A DNA stretch of 64,000 nucleotides from Dehalobacter sp. 12DCB1 (GCF_004343605.1 NZ_POSF01000015.1:131535-195534); one strand, 5' to 3'. Numbered from the stretch's first letter, positions 27,874 to 37,052 are shown. Notes: a model not told the origin generated them from the sequence alone. Numbers and translations: made by a program.

Positions 27874-28197
27874 ATGCAATTTGACAGCAGTATCCTGGTT
27901 ATTCTAATCGTTCAGCTTACATTAATCTTAGCTGTCTCCTGGGCCGCAAGCAAACAATTGCATTCTTCTTTCAGCAATGTCAAATATGCGGATCCTTATC
28001 GCCCCAGTTGCCTGACCGGCTCTTCATCTCCCAAAAATCTTCAGGTAAAGAAGTATTTGATCTTTAGGAGAAAAATTAAAAAGGCCGGCCCCGATGATGA
28101 CTCACCTTACTCAAGCCTCCTTGTTTTAGCCATCATAAAACATTGGAGGATGATGTTAAAGTGTATATGGTTAGTTCAGCCTTTTCCCAGTTATTAA
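27874..28197 (+). CDS. Hypothetical small membrane-anchored protein upstream of yidC
   Basis: A 107-residue open frame with a single hydrophobic N-terminal helix (SILVILIVQLTLILAVSWAA) and a basic middle part (KKYLIFRRKIKKAG). A strong GGGGGTGAT lies at the right distance before the ATG. Its last 12 codons overlap the start of yidC in another frame, so translation may be coupled. The C-terminus composition looks less protein-like, and homology is not recognised. The gene is probable but not certain. Confidence 0.5.
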   Translation: MQFDSSILVILIVQLTLILAVSWAASKQLHSSFSNVKYADPYRPSCLTGSSSPKNLQVKKYLIFRRKIKKAGPDDDSPYSSLLVLAIIKHWRMMLKCIWLVQPFPSY

Positions 28198-28811
28198 CGT
28201 TGCTTGTAAATTTAACAGGTGACTGGTTCATCGCTATTACTCTGATTACCTTAGGGATAAAACTGTTGTTATTTCCTTTGTCAATAAAACAGCAAAAAGT
28301 ACAATTATTAACCGTGAATTTGACCAAAGCCAGAACAATTTTATCTAAAAAATTTCACAATCAGATTAAAAAAGTAAATGAAGAATCAATGAAAATTGCA
28401 TCCAAATATAAAATTAATCCGCTGTTTACGTTTGCATCACTTATTATCCAGGCCCCGGTTTTTTTCTCCCTGTACGCCGCTGTTACACATCTGAGCGTAC
28501 CCATCGGCAGTATTCTTATTCCATGGGTATCCGATCTCCATGTGGCAGACCATCTTCATATTTTGCCGGTTATTGCCGGTCTGCTTCAGACGCTGAGTGT
28601 ATTTACAGCAGAAAACAAAAATTTACTGATGTTTATATTCCCGGTTGTTATTGGCGTCGTTTTTCTGTGGAAAGCCCCTGTTGCCCTGAGCGCTTACTGG
28701 ATTGCCAACTCGGTTCTTCGGTTTGTTGAGGTCCAGATCTTTCGTCTCGGCCCTATCCAGCGAAAATATTTAAATATCCCTTCTCCGGAAGAGATGGTCC
28801 AAAGACTTTAA
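28161..28811 (+). CDS. yidC: YidC/Oxa1-family membrane protein insertase
   Basis: A 216-residue Oxa1-type insertase lacking the lipoprotein signal of SpoIIIJ/YqjG. It has about five membrane helices, the cytosolic helical hairpin rich in Lys (TKARTILSKKFHNQIKKVN), and the conserved ITLGIKLLLFPLSIKQQK in the first transmembrane segment. At the position of the family's hydrophilic-groove Arg a Lys is found, which is unusual. A GTG at 28161 follows GGAGG by 11 bases; ATG 28167 is the alternative. The gene is isolated from rnpA/jag, so it is likely a second, specialised copy rather than the housekeeping one. Confidence 0.85.
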   Translation: MYMVSSAFSQLLTLLVNLTGDWFIAITLITLGIKLLLFPLSIKQQKVQLLTVNLTKARTILSKKFHNQIKKVNEESMKIASKYKINPLFTFASLIIQAPVFFSLYAAVTHLSVPIGSILIPWVSDLHVADHLHILPVIAGLLQTLSVFTAENKNLLMFIFPVVIGVVFLWKAPVALSAYWIANSVLRFVEVQIFRLGPIQRKYLNIPSPEEMVQRL

Positions 28812-28814
28812 GCA

Positions 28815-28854
28815 AAGAGGACGCCCTGAAAACTTAGTTTCGCGGCGTCCTCTT
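28815..28854 (+). terminator. Terminator of yidC, repeat-like hairpin
   Basis: GAGGACGCC (28817-28825) pairs with GGCGTCCTC (28844-28852) around CTGAAAACTTAGTTTCGC. The sequence AACTTAGTTTCG is shared with the hairpin after ribH at 5092. Confidence 0.85.
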
Positions 28855-28900
28855 CACCTATCTAACCCTATTTTATTAGAGCTTTTTATCTAACGGCATG

Positions 28901-29608
28901 TTAAGCACGGATACGTTCCATAAACCTTTTGATTTTATCTGGATCTTTCCGTCCCTCCGTCTCGACACTGCTGCTGACGTCCAGGCAATACGGATGGAAT
29001 AAGGAAACCGCCGACACAACATTCTCTTCATTTAAGCCTCCGGCCAGGATCATTGGAATATCCCGGCCTTTGTTTTTATCGTGTTGGCCGCTCTGACATC
29101 TTTGCAAAAGATTCCAGTTAAAACGCTCTCCAGTACCGCCATAAGCCTTAGGATCATATTTATCGTACACAAAACCGTCAACCAAACCCTGATACGCTTC
29201 CAGGTTCAGCTCTGTCCGGTCCGCGTCTCCAACCCTGACAGCTTTCCAGATCGTTACTTGACGATAATCCTGATATTTATTTAGAATCATCGCATGTAAT
29301 TGACGTATATATGCCGGTGACTCATCACCATGAAGCTGTAGGATTTGCAGGCCGGCTTCCACAGCGCGCAGCAAGATATTCGGGTCCTGGTTGACGAAAA
29401 CCCCGACCGGGATGATCTTTTTGTCTAAAAAGGCGATCAGCGTTTTCAGTTCGCTGAGCGGGACCTGCCTTTTGCTCGGGGCAAGCACAAATCCGGCAAA
29501 ATCCGGTTTCAGCTCATTGATTGTTCCAACATCCTCCAGCGTGCGGACCCCGCAAATTTTGACTTTGGGCATCCGCCCGGCATAGATACCTATCACGTTG
29601 TCTTCCAT
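28901..29608 (-). CDS. trpF: Phosphoribosylanthranilate isomerase
   Basis: A 235-residue TIM-barrel enzyme of tryptophan synthesis. Motifs: KICGVRTLED near the N-terminus with the catalytic Cys, FAGFVLAPSKRQV, VGVFVNQ, LQLHGDESPAYI, and the C-terminal phosphate site ILAGGLNEENV with DVSSSVETEGRKD. The catalytic Asp lies in the usual late position (GGTGERFNW context). The frame has ATG at 29608 with GGAGGGG rather close; the internal ATG of MPKVKICG at 29572 is the alternative. It is the last gene of the trp operon. Confidence 0.93.
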   Translation of the reverse strand: MEDNVIGIYAGRMPKVKICGVRTLEDVGTINELKPDFAGFVLAPSKRQVPLSELKTLIAFLDKKIIPVGVFVNQDPNILLRAVEAGLQILQLHGDESPAYIRQLHAMILNKYQDYRQVTIWKAVRVGDADRTELNLEAYQGLVDGFVYDKYDPKAYGGTGERFNWNLLQRCQSGQHDKNKGRDIPMILAGGLNEENVVSAVSLFHPYCLDVSSSVETEGRKDPDKIKRFMERIRA

Positions 29609-29641
29609 CCCCTCCGTTTATTTCAACTCCTAAATCATGTG

Positions 29642-30505
29642 TTAAATGAAGTTGTTCGCCTCCACCCTGACAAACTCAGCAAATTTTTGTTCAATGCTGC
29701 CTGCCTTCATGAAAGCCTCTCCGACCAGAACAGCATCAAATCCCCATGCTTGCGCCGTCAGGATATCCTCGCCCGTATGAATCCCGCTTTCGGAGACCTT
29801 GATCAGATGATCCGGGATCATGGCACCGATTCTGCGGCTGTGGTTCAAATCCACCTCGAACGTTTCAAGGTTCCGGTTATTGATGCCGATAATGCCGGCT
29901 CCTGCTGCCATGGCCCTTTCAGCTTCTGCTTCATCATGCACTTCCACAAGACAATCCAGACCGATCTGTTCAGCTATTCCCAGAAATTCTTTCAACTGGC
30001 GGTCATCCAATATTTTTACGATGAGCAGAATAGCATCCGCCCCCAAAATCTTTGCTTCGTAAATCTGATAGGGGTCAATCATAAAATCCTTGCGCAGCAG
30101 CGGAATCTTAACGGATTCTCTAATCTTCCCCAGATAATCCGGACTCCCAAGAAAGTAATCCTGCTCTGTTAAGACGGAGATTGCCGCAGCCCCCAGCTGT
30201 TCATACATGCTGGCTATTTGCAGATAATCGAAGTCCGAAGCCAGGATTCCTTTGGATGGAGAAGCCTTCTTGACTTCCGCGATTATAGAAATCCCTGGTT
30301 TATCTTTGTTCCGGCGTCCCGCAGTCAGGGCTGAAGCAAACACGCCTGCAGGCCGTTCCACGTTGACAACATGCTTAAGTGTATCACGATCATCACTAAT
30401 TTTTAGCTTTATCGTTAGCATTTTTATGAGCTCTTCGATGGGAAGGTTTTTCTTCTGTTCGGAAAGCCGTTTTATTTTGGCCTCTACGATTTGATCGAGG
30501 ATCAT
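29642..30505 (-). CDS. trpC: Indole-3-glycerol-phosphate synthase
   Basis: A 287-residue TIM-barrel enzyme closing the indole ring. Characteristic strings are IIAEVKKASPSKGIL (catalytic Lys), SVLTEQDYFLGS, LLRKDFMIDPYQIYEA, the catalytic Glu in CLVEVHDEAE, GINNRNLETFEVDL, and SESGIHTGEDI. The length is somewhat above the usual 260 because of a spacer around residue 55. It follows trpD with no intergenic space (stop and ATG adjacent). Confidence 0.95.
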   Translation of the reverse strand: MILDQIVEAKIKRLSEQKKNLPIEELIKMLTIKLKISDDRDTLKHVVNVERPAGVFASALTAGRRNKDKPGISIIAEVKKASPSKGILASDFDYLQIASMYEQLGAAAISVLTEQDYFLGSPDYLGKIRESVKIPLLRKDFMIDPYQIYEAKILGADAILLIVKILDDRQLKEFLGIAEQIGLDCLVEVHDEAEAERAMAAGAGIIGINNRNLETFEVDLNHSRRIGAMIPDHLIKVSESGIHTGEDILTAQAWGFDAVLVGEAFMKAGSIEQKFAEFVRVEANNFI

Positions 30506-31528
30506 TTATATCCCCTTCCCAGTCACAGCGATAAACTCGTTAAGAACCTTCAGCGCTTTCTTTTCCCGTACAGTAGCCCTGGCCATCCCGATCCCCTCCT
30601 GCAAACTTGCGGCTTTACCTCCAATATAAATAGCAGCTCCGGCATTCAGGATGACGATGTCAGCTTTGGGGCCCTGACCCCCTGCCAGAATATCCCGGGT
30701 GATCCGCGCGTTTTCCTGCGGTGTCCCGCCAACAAGGTCTTCACGCGTACAAAGGGCAAAACCATAGTCTTCAGGGTGGATAACAAACTCGGTTACCTTT
30801 CCGTCCTTGAGTTCTGCTGCGTAAGACGGCCCTGTCAGGGTGATTTCGTCGAGACCGTCACTGCCGTGAACAATAATCGCGTGGACAGCTTGATGTCTGT
30901 TCAGTACTTCTGCAGCCACAGGCACAAGACTTTTGTCGTAAACGCCGATCAGCTGTCTTGGGGCTGCGGCCGGATTGGCTAATGGCCCGAGAATATTAAA
31001 GATGGTTTTAAAGCCAAGTGCTTTACGCACCGGCATCGCATATTTCATTGAAGCATGGAAATGGGGGGCGAACATAAAACCAAGGCCGACCTGGTCGATA
31101 CACTTCCCGATTGCTTCCGGTGTCAGCGCTATCTCGACCCCCAACGCTTCCAAAACATCGGCGGCCCCGCTCTTGCTGGTAATGCTCCGGTTGCCATGCT
31201 TGGCAATTTTCACACCATTGCTGGCAGCAACGAACATTGCCGTCGTGGAAATATTGAACGTGTGGGCGCCATCCCCGCCTGTTCCGCAGGTGTCCACCAG
31301 ATTTTCTGATGCACACTCGACTTTGAGGGCTTTTTCCCGCATCACCTTACTTGTCCCGTAAATCTCTTCAATGGTCTCTCCTTTTAGGCGGAGCGCCGTT
31401 AAAAAGGCCGCCATGGAGATTTCACTGGCTTCACCGCTCATAATTTCCGTCATAGAATCATAGGCCAGCTGAGCACTGAGATTTTCTCTATTGGAAAGTT
31501 TTTTTAAAGCTGTCTCCATTCCCATCAT
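30506..31528 (-). CDS. trpD: Anthranilate phosphoribosyltransferase
   Basis: A 340-residue enzyme transferring phosphoribose from PRPP to anthranilate. The helical N-terminal domain precedes the PRPP-binding DTCGTGGDGAHTFNIST (about 82-98), then KHGNRSITSKSGAADVLEALG, and MFAPHFHASMKYAMPVRKALG. All catalytic motifs are intact. AAGGAGG overlapping the end of trpA precedes the start. No fused glutamine amidotransferase is present, as that domain is attached to TrpE here. Confidence 0.96.
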   Translation of the reverse strand: MMGMETALKKLSNRENLSAQLAYDSMTEIMSGEASEISMAAFLTALRLKGETIEEIYGTSKVMREKALKVECASENLVDTCGTGGDGAHTFNISTTAMFVAASNGVKIAKHGNRSITSKSGAADVLEALGVEIALTPEAIGKCIDQVGLGFMFAPHFHASMKYAMPVRKALGFKTIFNILGPLANPAAAPRQLIGVYDKSLVPVAAEVLNRHQAVHAIIVHGSDGLDEITLTGPSYAAELKDGKVTEFVIHPEDYGFALCTREDLVGGTPQENARITRDILAGGQGPKADIVILNAGAAIYIGGKAASLQEGIGMARATVREKKALKVLNEFIAVTGKGI

Positions 31529-32311
31529 TCATTCCTCCTTGTTAATACGCGCAATGTCACGTAAGAACTGTTCCAGACCGGGCAGACCTTCAGTCTCCAG
31601 CACCTGCTGGATCTTGCTGCCGATGATCGCAATATCGGCAGTCCCGATTAAACGGGCTACATCTTCCGGGCCTTGAATCCCGAAACCTACGGCAATTGTT
31701 TTGCCGGTCTCGTTCTTTGCTTTTTGGATTCCGTCCAGAATCTCAGCGTCAAAAGTTGTTTTACTGCCGGTTACCCCTTTGCGGGGAACGTAATAGATGA
31801 ATCCGCTCCCGATATCTGCGATCTCCTGCAGTCGTTTCGGATCGGAATAGGGTGTAGCGATACTTACTGCCGCCAATCCCTGTTGGCGGGAATAATCGTA
31901 GTAGGCCCCGGCCTCATCAAGCGGCGCATCCGGCACGATGGTTCCCTGGACACCGATCTCTTTGCACTTGTCAATAAATGCTTTGACGCCGTATTGATAC
32001 AGAATGTTATAATACGTCATGACCAGGAACGGGATCGGGTATTTGCATGCCATTCTCTCAATAAACTTCAGGCAGTCGCTGACTTTAATCCCTTTTTCTA
32101 ATACAGCCTGGTTGGACTTGGTGAATACGGGGCCGTCGGCAATCGGGTCAGAAAAAGGTATTTGCAGTTCGATCAGGTCGACACCGTTGTTATAAAAGCA
32201 TTCGATCGCTTTTTCATTGGCGTCAAAATCAGGATAACCAATAATTTGATGCGTCATCACCAGTATTTTCTTCTCACTTCTCGCAGCCTCGATTTGTTTT
32301 TCAATCCGCAT
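31529..32311 (-). CDS. trpA: Tryptophan synthase alpha subunit, divergent
   Basis: A 260-residue TIM-barrel subunit cleaving indole-3-glycerol phosphate to indole. The catalytic Glu and Asp are both present in DLIELQIPFSDPIADGPVF. Other regions are unusual: the N-terminal strand reads MTHQIIGYPD where most TrpA have a Tyr-Thr-Ala-Gly-Asp-Pro type sequence, and the usual RxGVTG phosphate loop region reads YYVPRKGVTGS. GAGG eight bases upstream supports ATG 32311; the longer frame to 32335 is not needed. The start overlaps the trpB 3' end by 11 bases. Confidence 0.92.
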   Translation of the reverse strand: MRIEKQIEAARSEKKILVMTHQIIGYPDFDANEKAIECFYNNGVDLIELQIPFSDPIADGPVFTKSNQAVLEKGIKVSDCLKFIERMACKYPIPFLVMTYYNILYQYGVKAFIDKCKEIGVQGTIVPDAPLDEAGAYYDYSRQQGLAAVSIATPYSDPKRLQEIADIGSGFIYYVPRKGVTGSKTTFDAEILDGIQKAKNETGKTIAVGFGIQGPEDVARLIGTADIAIIGSKIQQVLETEGLPGLEQFLRDIARINKEE

Positions 32312-33554
32312 AGGCTTTACCTCTTTCTGTGACAAATGCTTTCCAGCCTTCGTCCTGCAATGCTTCCCCTATATTGAAAATATCCTTGTCTCCCCGGCCG
32401 GACATATTGACAACGATCACATCGTCCGCTTGGGTGTCAGCAATCTCCCTGAAAAGTCCGACGAAAGCATGGGTGGATTCAAGTGCCGGTATCAGCCCTT
32501 CCTTGCCAATGATCAGTTTAAAGGCCTCAATGACTTCGGCATCTGTGGCTGCCATAACCCGGACCCTCTTGGTTTCCGCCAGATGCGCCAGGATTGGCGA
32601 TACGCCGACATAATCAAGCCCTGCTGAAATGCTCCAGGTATCCAGCATTTGTCCGTCATCATCCTGGAGAAACAATGTCTTGTAGCCCTGACAGACACCG
32701 GTTTTGGCTTTGGCATATGCGATGCGCGAAGCATGCTTTCCGGAAGCTTCGCCTTTTCCGCCTGCTTCGACCGCAATGAGTTCTACGCCAGGCTCTTGCA
32801 GGAATTCCACAAAAGCGCCCATTGCATTGGACCCTCCGCCCAGGCAGGCATAGATCCGGTCTGGGTTTTTGCCGGAGATATCGTTGATTTGTTTTTTCAT
32901 TTCTTTACTGATTACGGACTGAAAGAAAGTGACCATCTCCGGGAAGGGCCTTGGTCCGCACGCCGTGCCAAGGGCATAATGCGTATGGTCAAAATTTCCT
33001 GCCCAGTCGCGCAGCGCCTCGTTAATAGCATCCTTGAGGGTTGCCGTCCCAGTGGTAACGGGAACAACTTCAGCGCCGAGCTGTTTCATCCAGAAGACAT
33101 TGGCGTACTGCCGCTCTGCATCTTCTGCACCCATATAGATCGTCGCCTGAAATCCCATTTTGGCTGCCATGATCGCCGTTGCCACTCCGTGCTGACCTGC
33201 GCCGGTCTCTGCAATGACTCTGGTCTTGCCTAACTTTTTCATGAGCAGGCCCTGCCCGAGCACGTTATTGATTTTATGAGCGCCGGAATGATTCAAATCT
33301 TCCCGTTTTATATAGATTTTGGCTTTGCCAAAATACGCACTAAGCCCTTCGGCATACGTCAGCGGCGTCGGCCTGCCTGAAAAATCCATCAGGAGATTAT
33401 AGTATTGCTTATAAAAATCCTCGTCCCGTAATATTTCCTGAAAAGCCTGATTCAGTTCGTCGACAGCCGGTATCAGGATCTCCGGGACGAATCGTCCGCC
33501 GTAGACGCCAAAATAGCCATTTTCTCCAAGATAGTTAACCATTTCGTTCTTCAT
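32301..33554 (-). CDS. trpB: Tryptophan synthase beta subunit
   Basis: A 417-residue PLP enzyme that condenses indole with serine. PLP lysine is in REDLNHSGAHKINNVLGQ; phosphate-binding GGGSNAMG follows at about residue 240; the C-terminal Ser/Gly loop is NMSGRGDKD. It is the TrpB1 type (with AETGAGQHGVA), expected to pair with TrpA. Length is a little over the usual 400 through the C-terminus. Its ATG overlaps the upstream aldolase stop (ATGA), so the two are translationally coupled. Confidence 0.96.
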   Translation of the reverse strand: MKNEMVNYLGENGYFGVYGGRFVPEILIPAVDELNQAFQEILRDEDFYKQYYNLLMDFSGRPTPLTYAEGLSAYFGKAKIYIKREDLNHSGAHKINNVLGQGLLMKKLGKTRVIAETGAGQHGVATAIMAAKMGFQATIYMGAEDAERQYANVFWMKQLGAEVVPVTTGTATLKDAINEALRDWAGNFDHTHYALGTACGPRPFPEMVTFFQSVISKEMKKQINDISGKNPDRIYACLGGGSNAMGAFVEFLQEPGVELIAVEAGGKGEASGKHASRIAYAKAKTGVCQGYKTLFLQDDDGQMLDTWSISAGLDYVGVSPILAHLAETKRVRVMAATDAEVIEAFKLIIGKEGLIPALESTHAFVGLFREIADTQADDVIVVNMSGRGDKDIFNIGEALQDEGWKAFVTERGKAYAD

Positions 33555-34483
33555 ACCTGTACCTCACTTTGAAAATGATCATAAATTCGGATCAGATCTT
33601 CGCCTGCCCCCTGGATACTATAGACAGGATGCTGGTTGAAAATCCCCGTTAAGAGCTGTTTGGGGCAGTACCCCCAAGAACGTTCGTCACCATCATGGAT
33701 GTAGTAATCATTAATCAGCGCGAGCACTGGCTTTAAATCATAATGGTCTTTGCCGGCATACGGCAAAAGACATTCCAGCGGACAGTTGCCCGCTCCCCTG
33801 CCCATTCCGTTGACACTCGCATCAAGGAAGCTCGCGCCGCTTTCAATCGCTGTTATGGTGTTGGAAAAGGCCAGCTGCATATTGTTGTGCACATGAATTC
33901 CTACATTCATGCCGTCTAATTCTTTCTTATACAGCGATACCAGCTTCTTGACATCGTCCGGATAAAGGGCTCCGTAGCTGTCTACCACATAGACTGCCTC
34001 TGCAGGGATTTGCGTTTTTATTTTTCGTAAGCCGCAAACAATTTCCGAGATGTTTTCTCTGGAAATCGCCATAATATTTAAGGTTGTCTCATAGCCTTTA
34101 TTTTGCAGAAAGCGGACATCTTCGACGGCCTCTTCAATCTGATCTAAATAGCAGGCAACCCGACCCATGGCGAACGGTGAAACTGAAGCATTTTCAACCG
34201 ATCGCCGGTCAAATCTGCCGACATCCACCATAAAAGCCAGTTTAGGAAGATTCGGAATTCCAGCAATGAGGTCACGTATTTCATTGTCATCACAGAATTT
34301 AAGTTTGCCGTAGGCTGTTCGGTCGCAAAACGCGGGATCCGTTTTATACCCCAGCTCAAGATAATCAACTTTCGCTTCGGAGATTCTCTGGATATGGTCT
34401 TTCATATACAGTTCCGGAAACTGAAAATTGTTGGTCAGTCCTCCGTCTCTGAGCGTACAGTCCAGAATTGTCAGCTTACGCAC
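33551..34483 (-). CDS. DRE-TIM metallolyase (HMGL/aldolase-like) embedded in the trp operon
   Basis: A 310-residue protein of the DRE-TIM metallolyase superfamily, the fold of HMG-CoA lyase and 4-hydroxy-2-oxovalerate aldolase. It starts RKLTILDCTLRDGGLTNNF, containing the Asp/Arg (D-R-E type) catalytic motif, and has the metal-binding GIHVHNNMQLA and the GMGRGAGNCPLE signature at about 225-236. It probably cleaves or forms a C-C bond of a 2-oxo acid with a divalent metal. It overlaps trpEG by eight bases and trpB by four, so it is a true operon member, but no such step exists in tryptophan synthesis. GTG 34483 is eight bases after GGAGG; GTG 34492 is too close. The reaction is unknown. Confidence 0.85.
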   Translation of the reverse strand: MRKLTILDCTLRDGGLTNNFQFPELYMKDHIQRISEAKVDYLELGYKTDPAFCDRTAYGKLKFCDDNEIRDLIAGIPNLPKLAFMVDVGRFDRRSVENASVSPFAMGRVACYLDQIEEAVEDVRFLQNKGYETTLNIMAISRENISEIVCGLRKIKTQIPAEAVYVVDSYGALYPDDVKKLVSLYKKELDGMNVGIHVHNNMQLAFSNTITAIESGASFLDASVNGMGRGAGNCPLECLLPYAGKDHYDLKPVLALINDYYIHDGDERSWGYCPKQLLTGIFNQHPVYSIQGAGEDLIRIYDHFQSEVQV

Positions 34484-36683
34484 AACAGGCACCTCCTCGT
34501 TTAGGCAAAATGTTGGTGATAATCCGGAATCCTTGATCCTCCTCCATCGACATGATGGATTCGGGGTGGAACTGGACTGCCAGAATGGTTTTGTCTTTGT
34601 TTTCGACGGCCATCACGACGCCGTCTTCAGTCCAAGCCGTAATCTCAAGTTCCGGCGGTACTTTTTCGGCAAACAGCGAATGGTATCTGCCTACTCTTAG
34701 ATTGGCCAAATTTTGAAAGATTACTGATCCCGGAGATATTTTTAATGCCGATTGTTTGCCGTGAACTGGTACGTCCAATACGCCAAGCTTTCCGTCAAAA
34801 TATTCGACAATTCCCTGCAATCCCAGGCATACCCCAAAAAGAGGAATTCCTTTGTCCAGACAGCGCCCGATCGTTTCCCGGAGTTTAAAATCCGACGGTT
34901 TACCCGGGCCCGGGGACAGTACGACCAAATCGTACCGTTCTTTCTTTAAGGCTTCTCTGGCCAGTTGGTGCCGCATCGTGACCACCTGGCAGCCGGCTTT
35001 ACGGAAATAACCGGCCAGTGTGTGTACAAAGGAATCTTCATGATCAACGAGCAGTACCTGCAAAGGTATCTGCAAAGGTACCTGCAAAGGATCAGCAGTG
35101 TTTTCTTGCCGCAGTGGACAGACTGTGGGCAGCTCTTCCGTATTTGCTGTGATATCGGCGTTCGTATCACCCAATACTTTGAGAAGGGCTTCGGCCTTTA
35201 CAACCGTTTCCTTTTCTTCCTCTTCAGGAATGGAATCATACAGCAGCGTCGCTCCGACTCTGACCCCGGCGGTCCCGTCTTTTAAGTGGATGGTTCTGAG
35301 CGTGAGTCCTGTATTCGTCCGGCCGTCAAAACTGAGGATGCCGACTGCCCCGCCGTACCACAGACGATTGGATTCCTCATGGTCTTCAATCCATTGGACG
35401 GCGGCTTTTTTGGGAGCCCCCGTCACGGTTACGGCCCACATATGCGTCATGAAAGCATCCAGGGCGTCATAGCCGTCGGCCAGAATCCCCTCCACATGAT
35501 CCACGGTATGGATCAGATGCGAATACATCTCAATCTGGCGCCTTCCCAGCACCTTAACCGTACCGGGTACACAGATCCTTGATTTGTCGTTGCGGTCAAC
35601 GTCCGTGCACATCGTAAGTTCAGACTCATCTTTGTGCGAGTTCAGCAGCTGACGGATCCTTTCGGCATCTTCAAATGCGTCCCGGCCTCTTGGAATTGTA
35701 CCGGAGATCGGACAGGTCTCGATTCTCTTGCCTTCGACTCTGACAAACATTTCCGGCGAGGAGCCAATCAGGTGCTCATCGCCAAGATGAATCAGAAAGC
35801 CGTACGGACTTGGATTAATCTTTTTTAAATTTTGAAAAATTTCTGATGGCTGGATTTTACAAGCGCGGTAAAAGGTATGGGACGGAACGACCTCAAATAA
35901 ATCACCGCGTTTAAAATAATCTTTGGCTATCCGGACTTTTTCCGCATATCGTCCTTCGGTATCGTTTGGTACTTCCTTCTGCGTCGTCTGAATGTGGTTT
36001 GGCATTTTTCCAGCTGTTGACAGATTTTTTTTAGCCCGACCAAGACTGGAAAGGCCATTGAATTCAAAGTCATACCTGGTGCGGAAACAGTCGTCCTTCT
36101 GATGGTCGATGACAAAGATTTCATCAGGGATAAACAAGACCATATCGGCCTGCGCTTCATCCCGCGGTCTTTTCAGGTCGATGCTTTCAAACTGAAAGAT
36201 CAGATCATAACCGAAGCTTCCATAGAGCCCCAGAAAAGCATCTAGATCTGAATAAAACGCTTCCAGAAGGCTGCGGACCACAGAAAAAACGGATTTTTGC
36301 CTGCTTCTTTGCTCTTCCGGAAAAAATTCCTGACTGACGGCAACCCTGCCCGTTATTTTGTACTGCTCGCGGGCCAGTGTTTCCAGGTATGCTTCCCGCA
36401 GCAGAACGTCATAGATAAATTCCAGCAGGACCAGTCCTTTTTGATCCAACGCCGTTATTTCAATATTTCGGCCAAATGTCCGAATCTCGATCGGAGGATG
36501 GATAAATCCGATGTCCCAGCGGGTATACCTGCCAGGATATTCAAAACTGCTGCAAAAATAAGCGCCTTGGACATCATTCAACCCCGTAATAATTTTTTCA
36601 CGATAAGACTTATCAACCTCTTCCGTTACGGAATGAATCAGAAGTCCGCCACTGGTGAAATAAGATTTTTTTGAAGTATTCAT
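34476..36683 (-). CDS. trpEG: Fused anthranilate synthase (TrpE and glutamine amidotransferase TrpG)
   Basis: A 735-residue single-chain anthranilate synthase. Residues 1-510 are the chorismate-binding TrpE part with VPSHTFYRACK, SSPEMFVRVEGKRIETCPISG split over the usual strands, and TVTGAPKKAAVQWI; residues about 545-735 are a class I glutamine amidotransferase with the nucleophile in FGVCLGLQG and the catalytic His/Glu in AVQFHPESIM. The linker is Pro/Gln-rich with repeated Val-Pro-Leu-Gln units. Fused TrpEG is common in alpha-proteobacteria but rare in Firmicutes. GGGAG precedes the ATG. The gene follows the T-box leader and heads the operon. Confidence 0.94.
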   Translation of the reverse strand: MNTSKKSYFTSGGLLIHSVTEEVDKSYREKIITGLNDVQGAYFCSSFEYPGRYTRWDIGFIHPPIEIRTFGRNIEITALDQKGLVLLEFIYDVLLREAYLETLAREQYKITGRVAVSQEFFPEEQRSRQKSVFSVVRSLLEAFYSDLDAFLGLYGSFGYDLIFQFESIDLKRPRDEAQADMVLFIPDEIFVIDHQKDDCFRTRYDFEFNGLSSLGRAKKNLSTAGKMPNHIQTTQKEVPNDTEGRYAEKVRIAKDYFKRGDLFEVVPSHTFYRACKIQPSEIFQNLKKINPSPYGFLIHLGDEHLIGSSPEMFVRVEGKRIETCPISGTIPRGRDAFEDAERIRQLLNSHKDESELTMCTDVDRNDKSRICVPGTVKVLGRRQIEMYSHLIHTVDHVEGILADGYDALDAFMTHMWAVTVTGAPKKAAVQWIEDHEESNRLWYGGAVGILSFDGRTNTGLTLRTIHLKDGTAGVRVGATLLYDSIPEEEEKETVVKAEALLKVLGDTNADITANTEELPTVCPLRQENTADPLQVPLQIPLQVLLVDHEDSFVHTLAGYFRKAGCQVVTMRHQLAREALKKERYDLVVLSPGPGKPSDFKLRETIGRCLDKGIPLFGVCLGLQGIVEYFDGKLGVLDVPVHGKQSALKISPGSVIFQNLANLRVGRYHSLFAEKVPPELEITAWTEDGVVMAVENKDKTILAVQFHPESIMSMEEDQGFRIITNILPKRGGACCA

Positions 36684-36763
36684 ATTCGTTAATCTCCCTC
36701 GCGCTTACTGTAGAACACCGCTCTTTGCCATCCTTGGTAAAGGCCAGGTCTCCCAAAAACGTC

Positions 36764-37046
36764 AAAAAACCCCTTATCCCTGATAAAAGGGACAAGAGGC
36801 TCAATCTCCTGCGGTACCACCCAAATTGGTATATTACTATACCCGCTCAATCATGTACAATCATACACGTCCTGATGATAACGGGCAGGATTCCCGACGA
36901 CGCCTACTTTCTATGATTTCGGGTCGTACTCATGAGGCCATTCATCATAAACTTTCCTGCCGCAATCACACCAACCTGCGGCTCTCTGAAATGTTCCGTT
37001 CATGATTACTATTCTCAATCTTCGTTTTCAAGCTATGCATTTGTTG
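36764..37046 (-). promoter_or_regulatory. T-box leader, probably tryptophan-specific
   Basis: The reverse strand carries the T-box sequence GGGTGGTACCGCA (36822-36810), the long Stem I region (from about 37010) and, after the T-box, a terminator stem CCTCTTGTCCCT / AGGGATAAGGGG with a T run (36799-36764). In the likely specifier region the strand reads GAATGGCC, offering a UGG (Trp) codon. This would couple trp operon transcription to uncharged tRNA-Trp. The specifier assignment is by eye and should be checked with a covariance model. Confidence 0.9.
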
Positions 37047-37052
37047 TAAATC

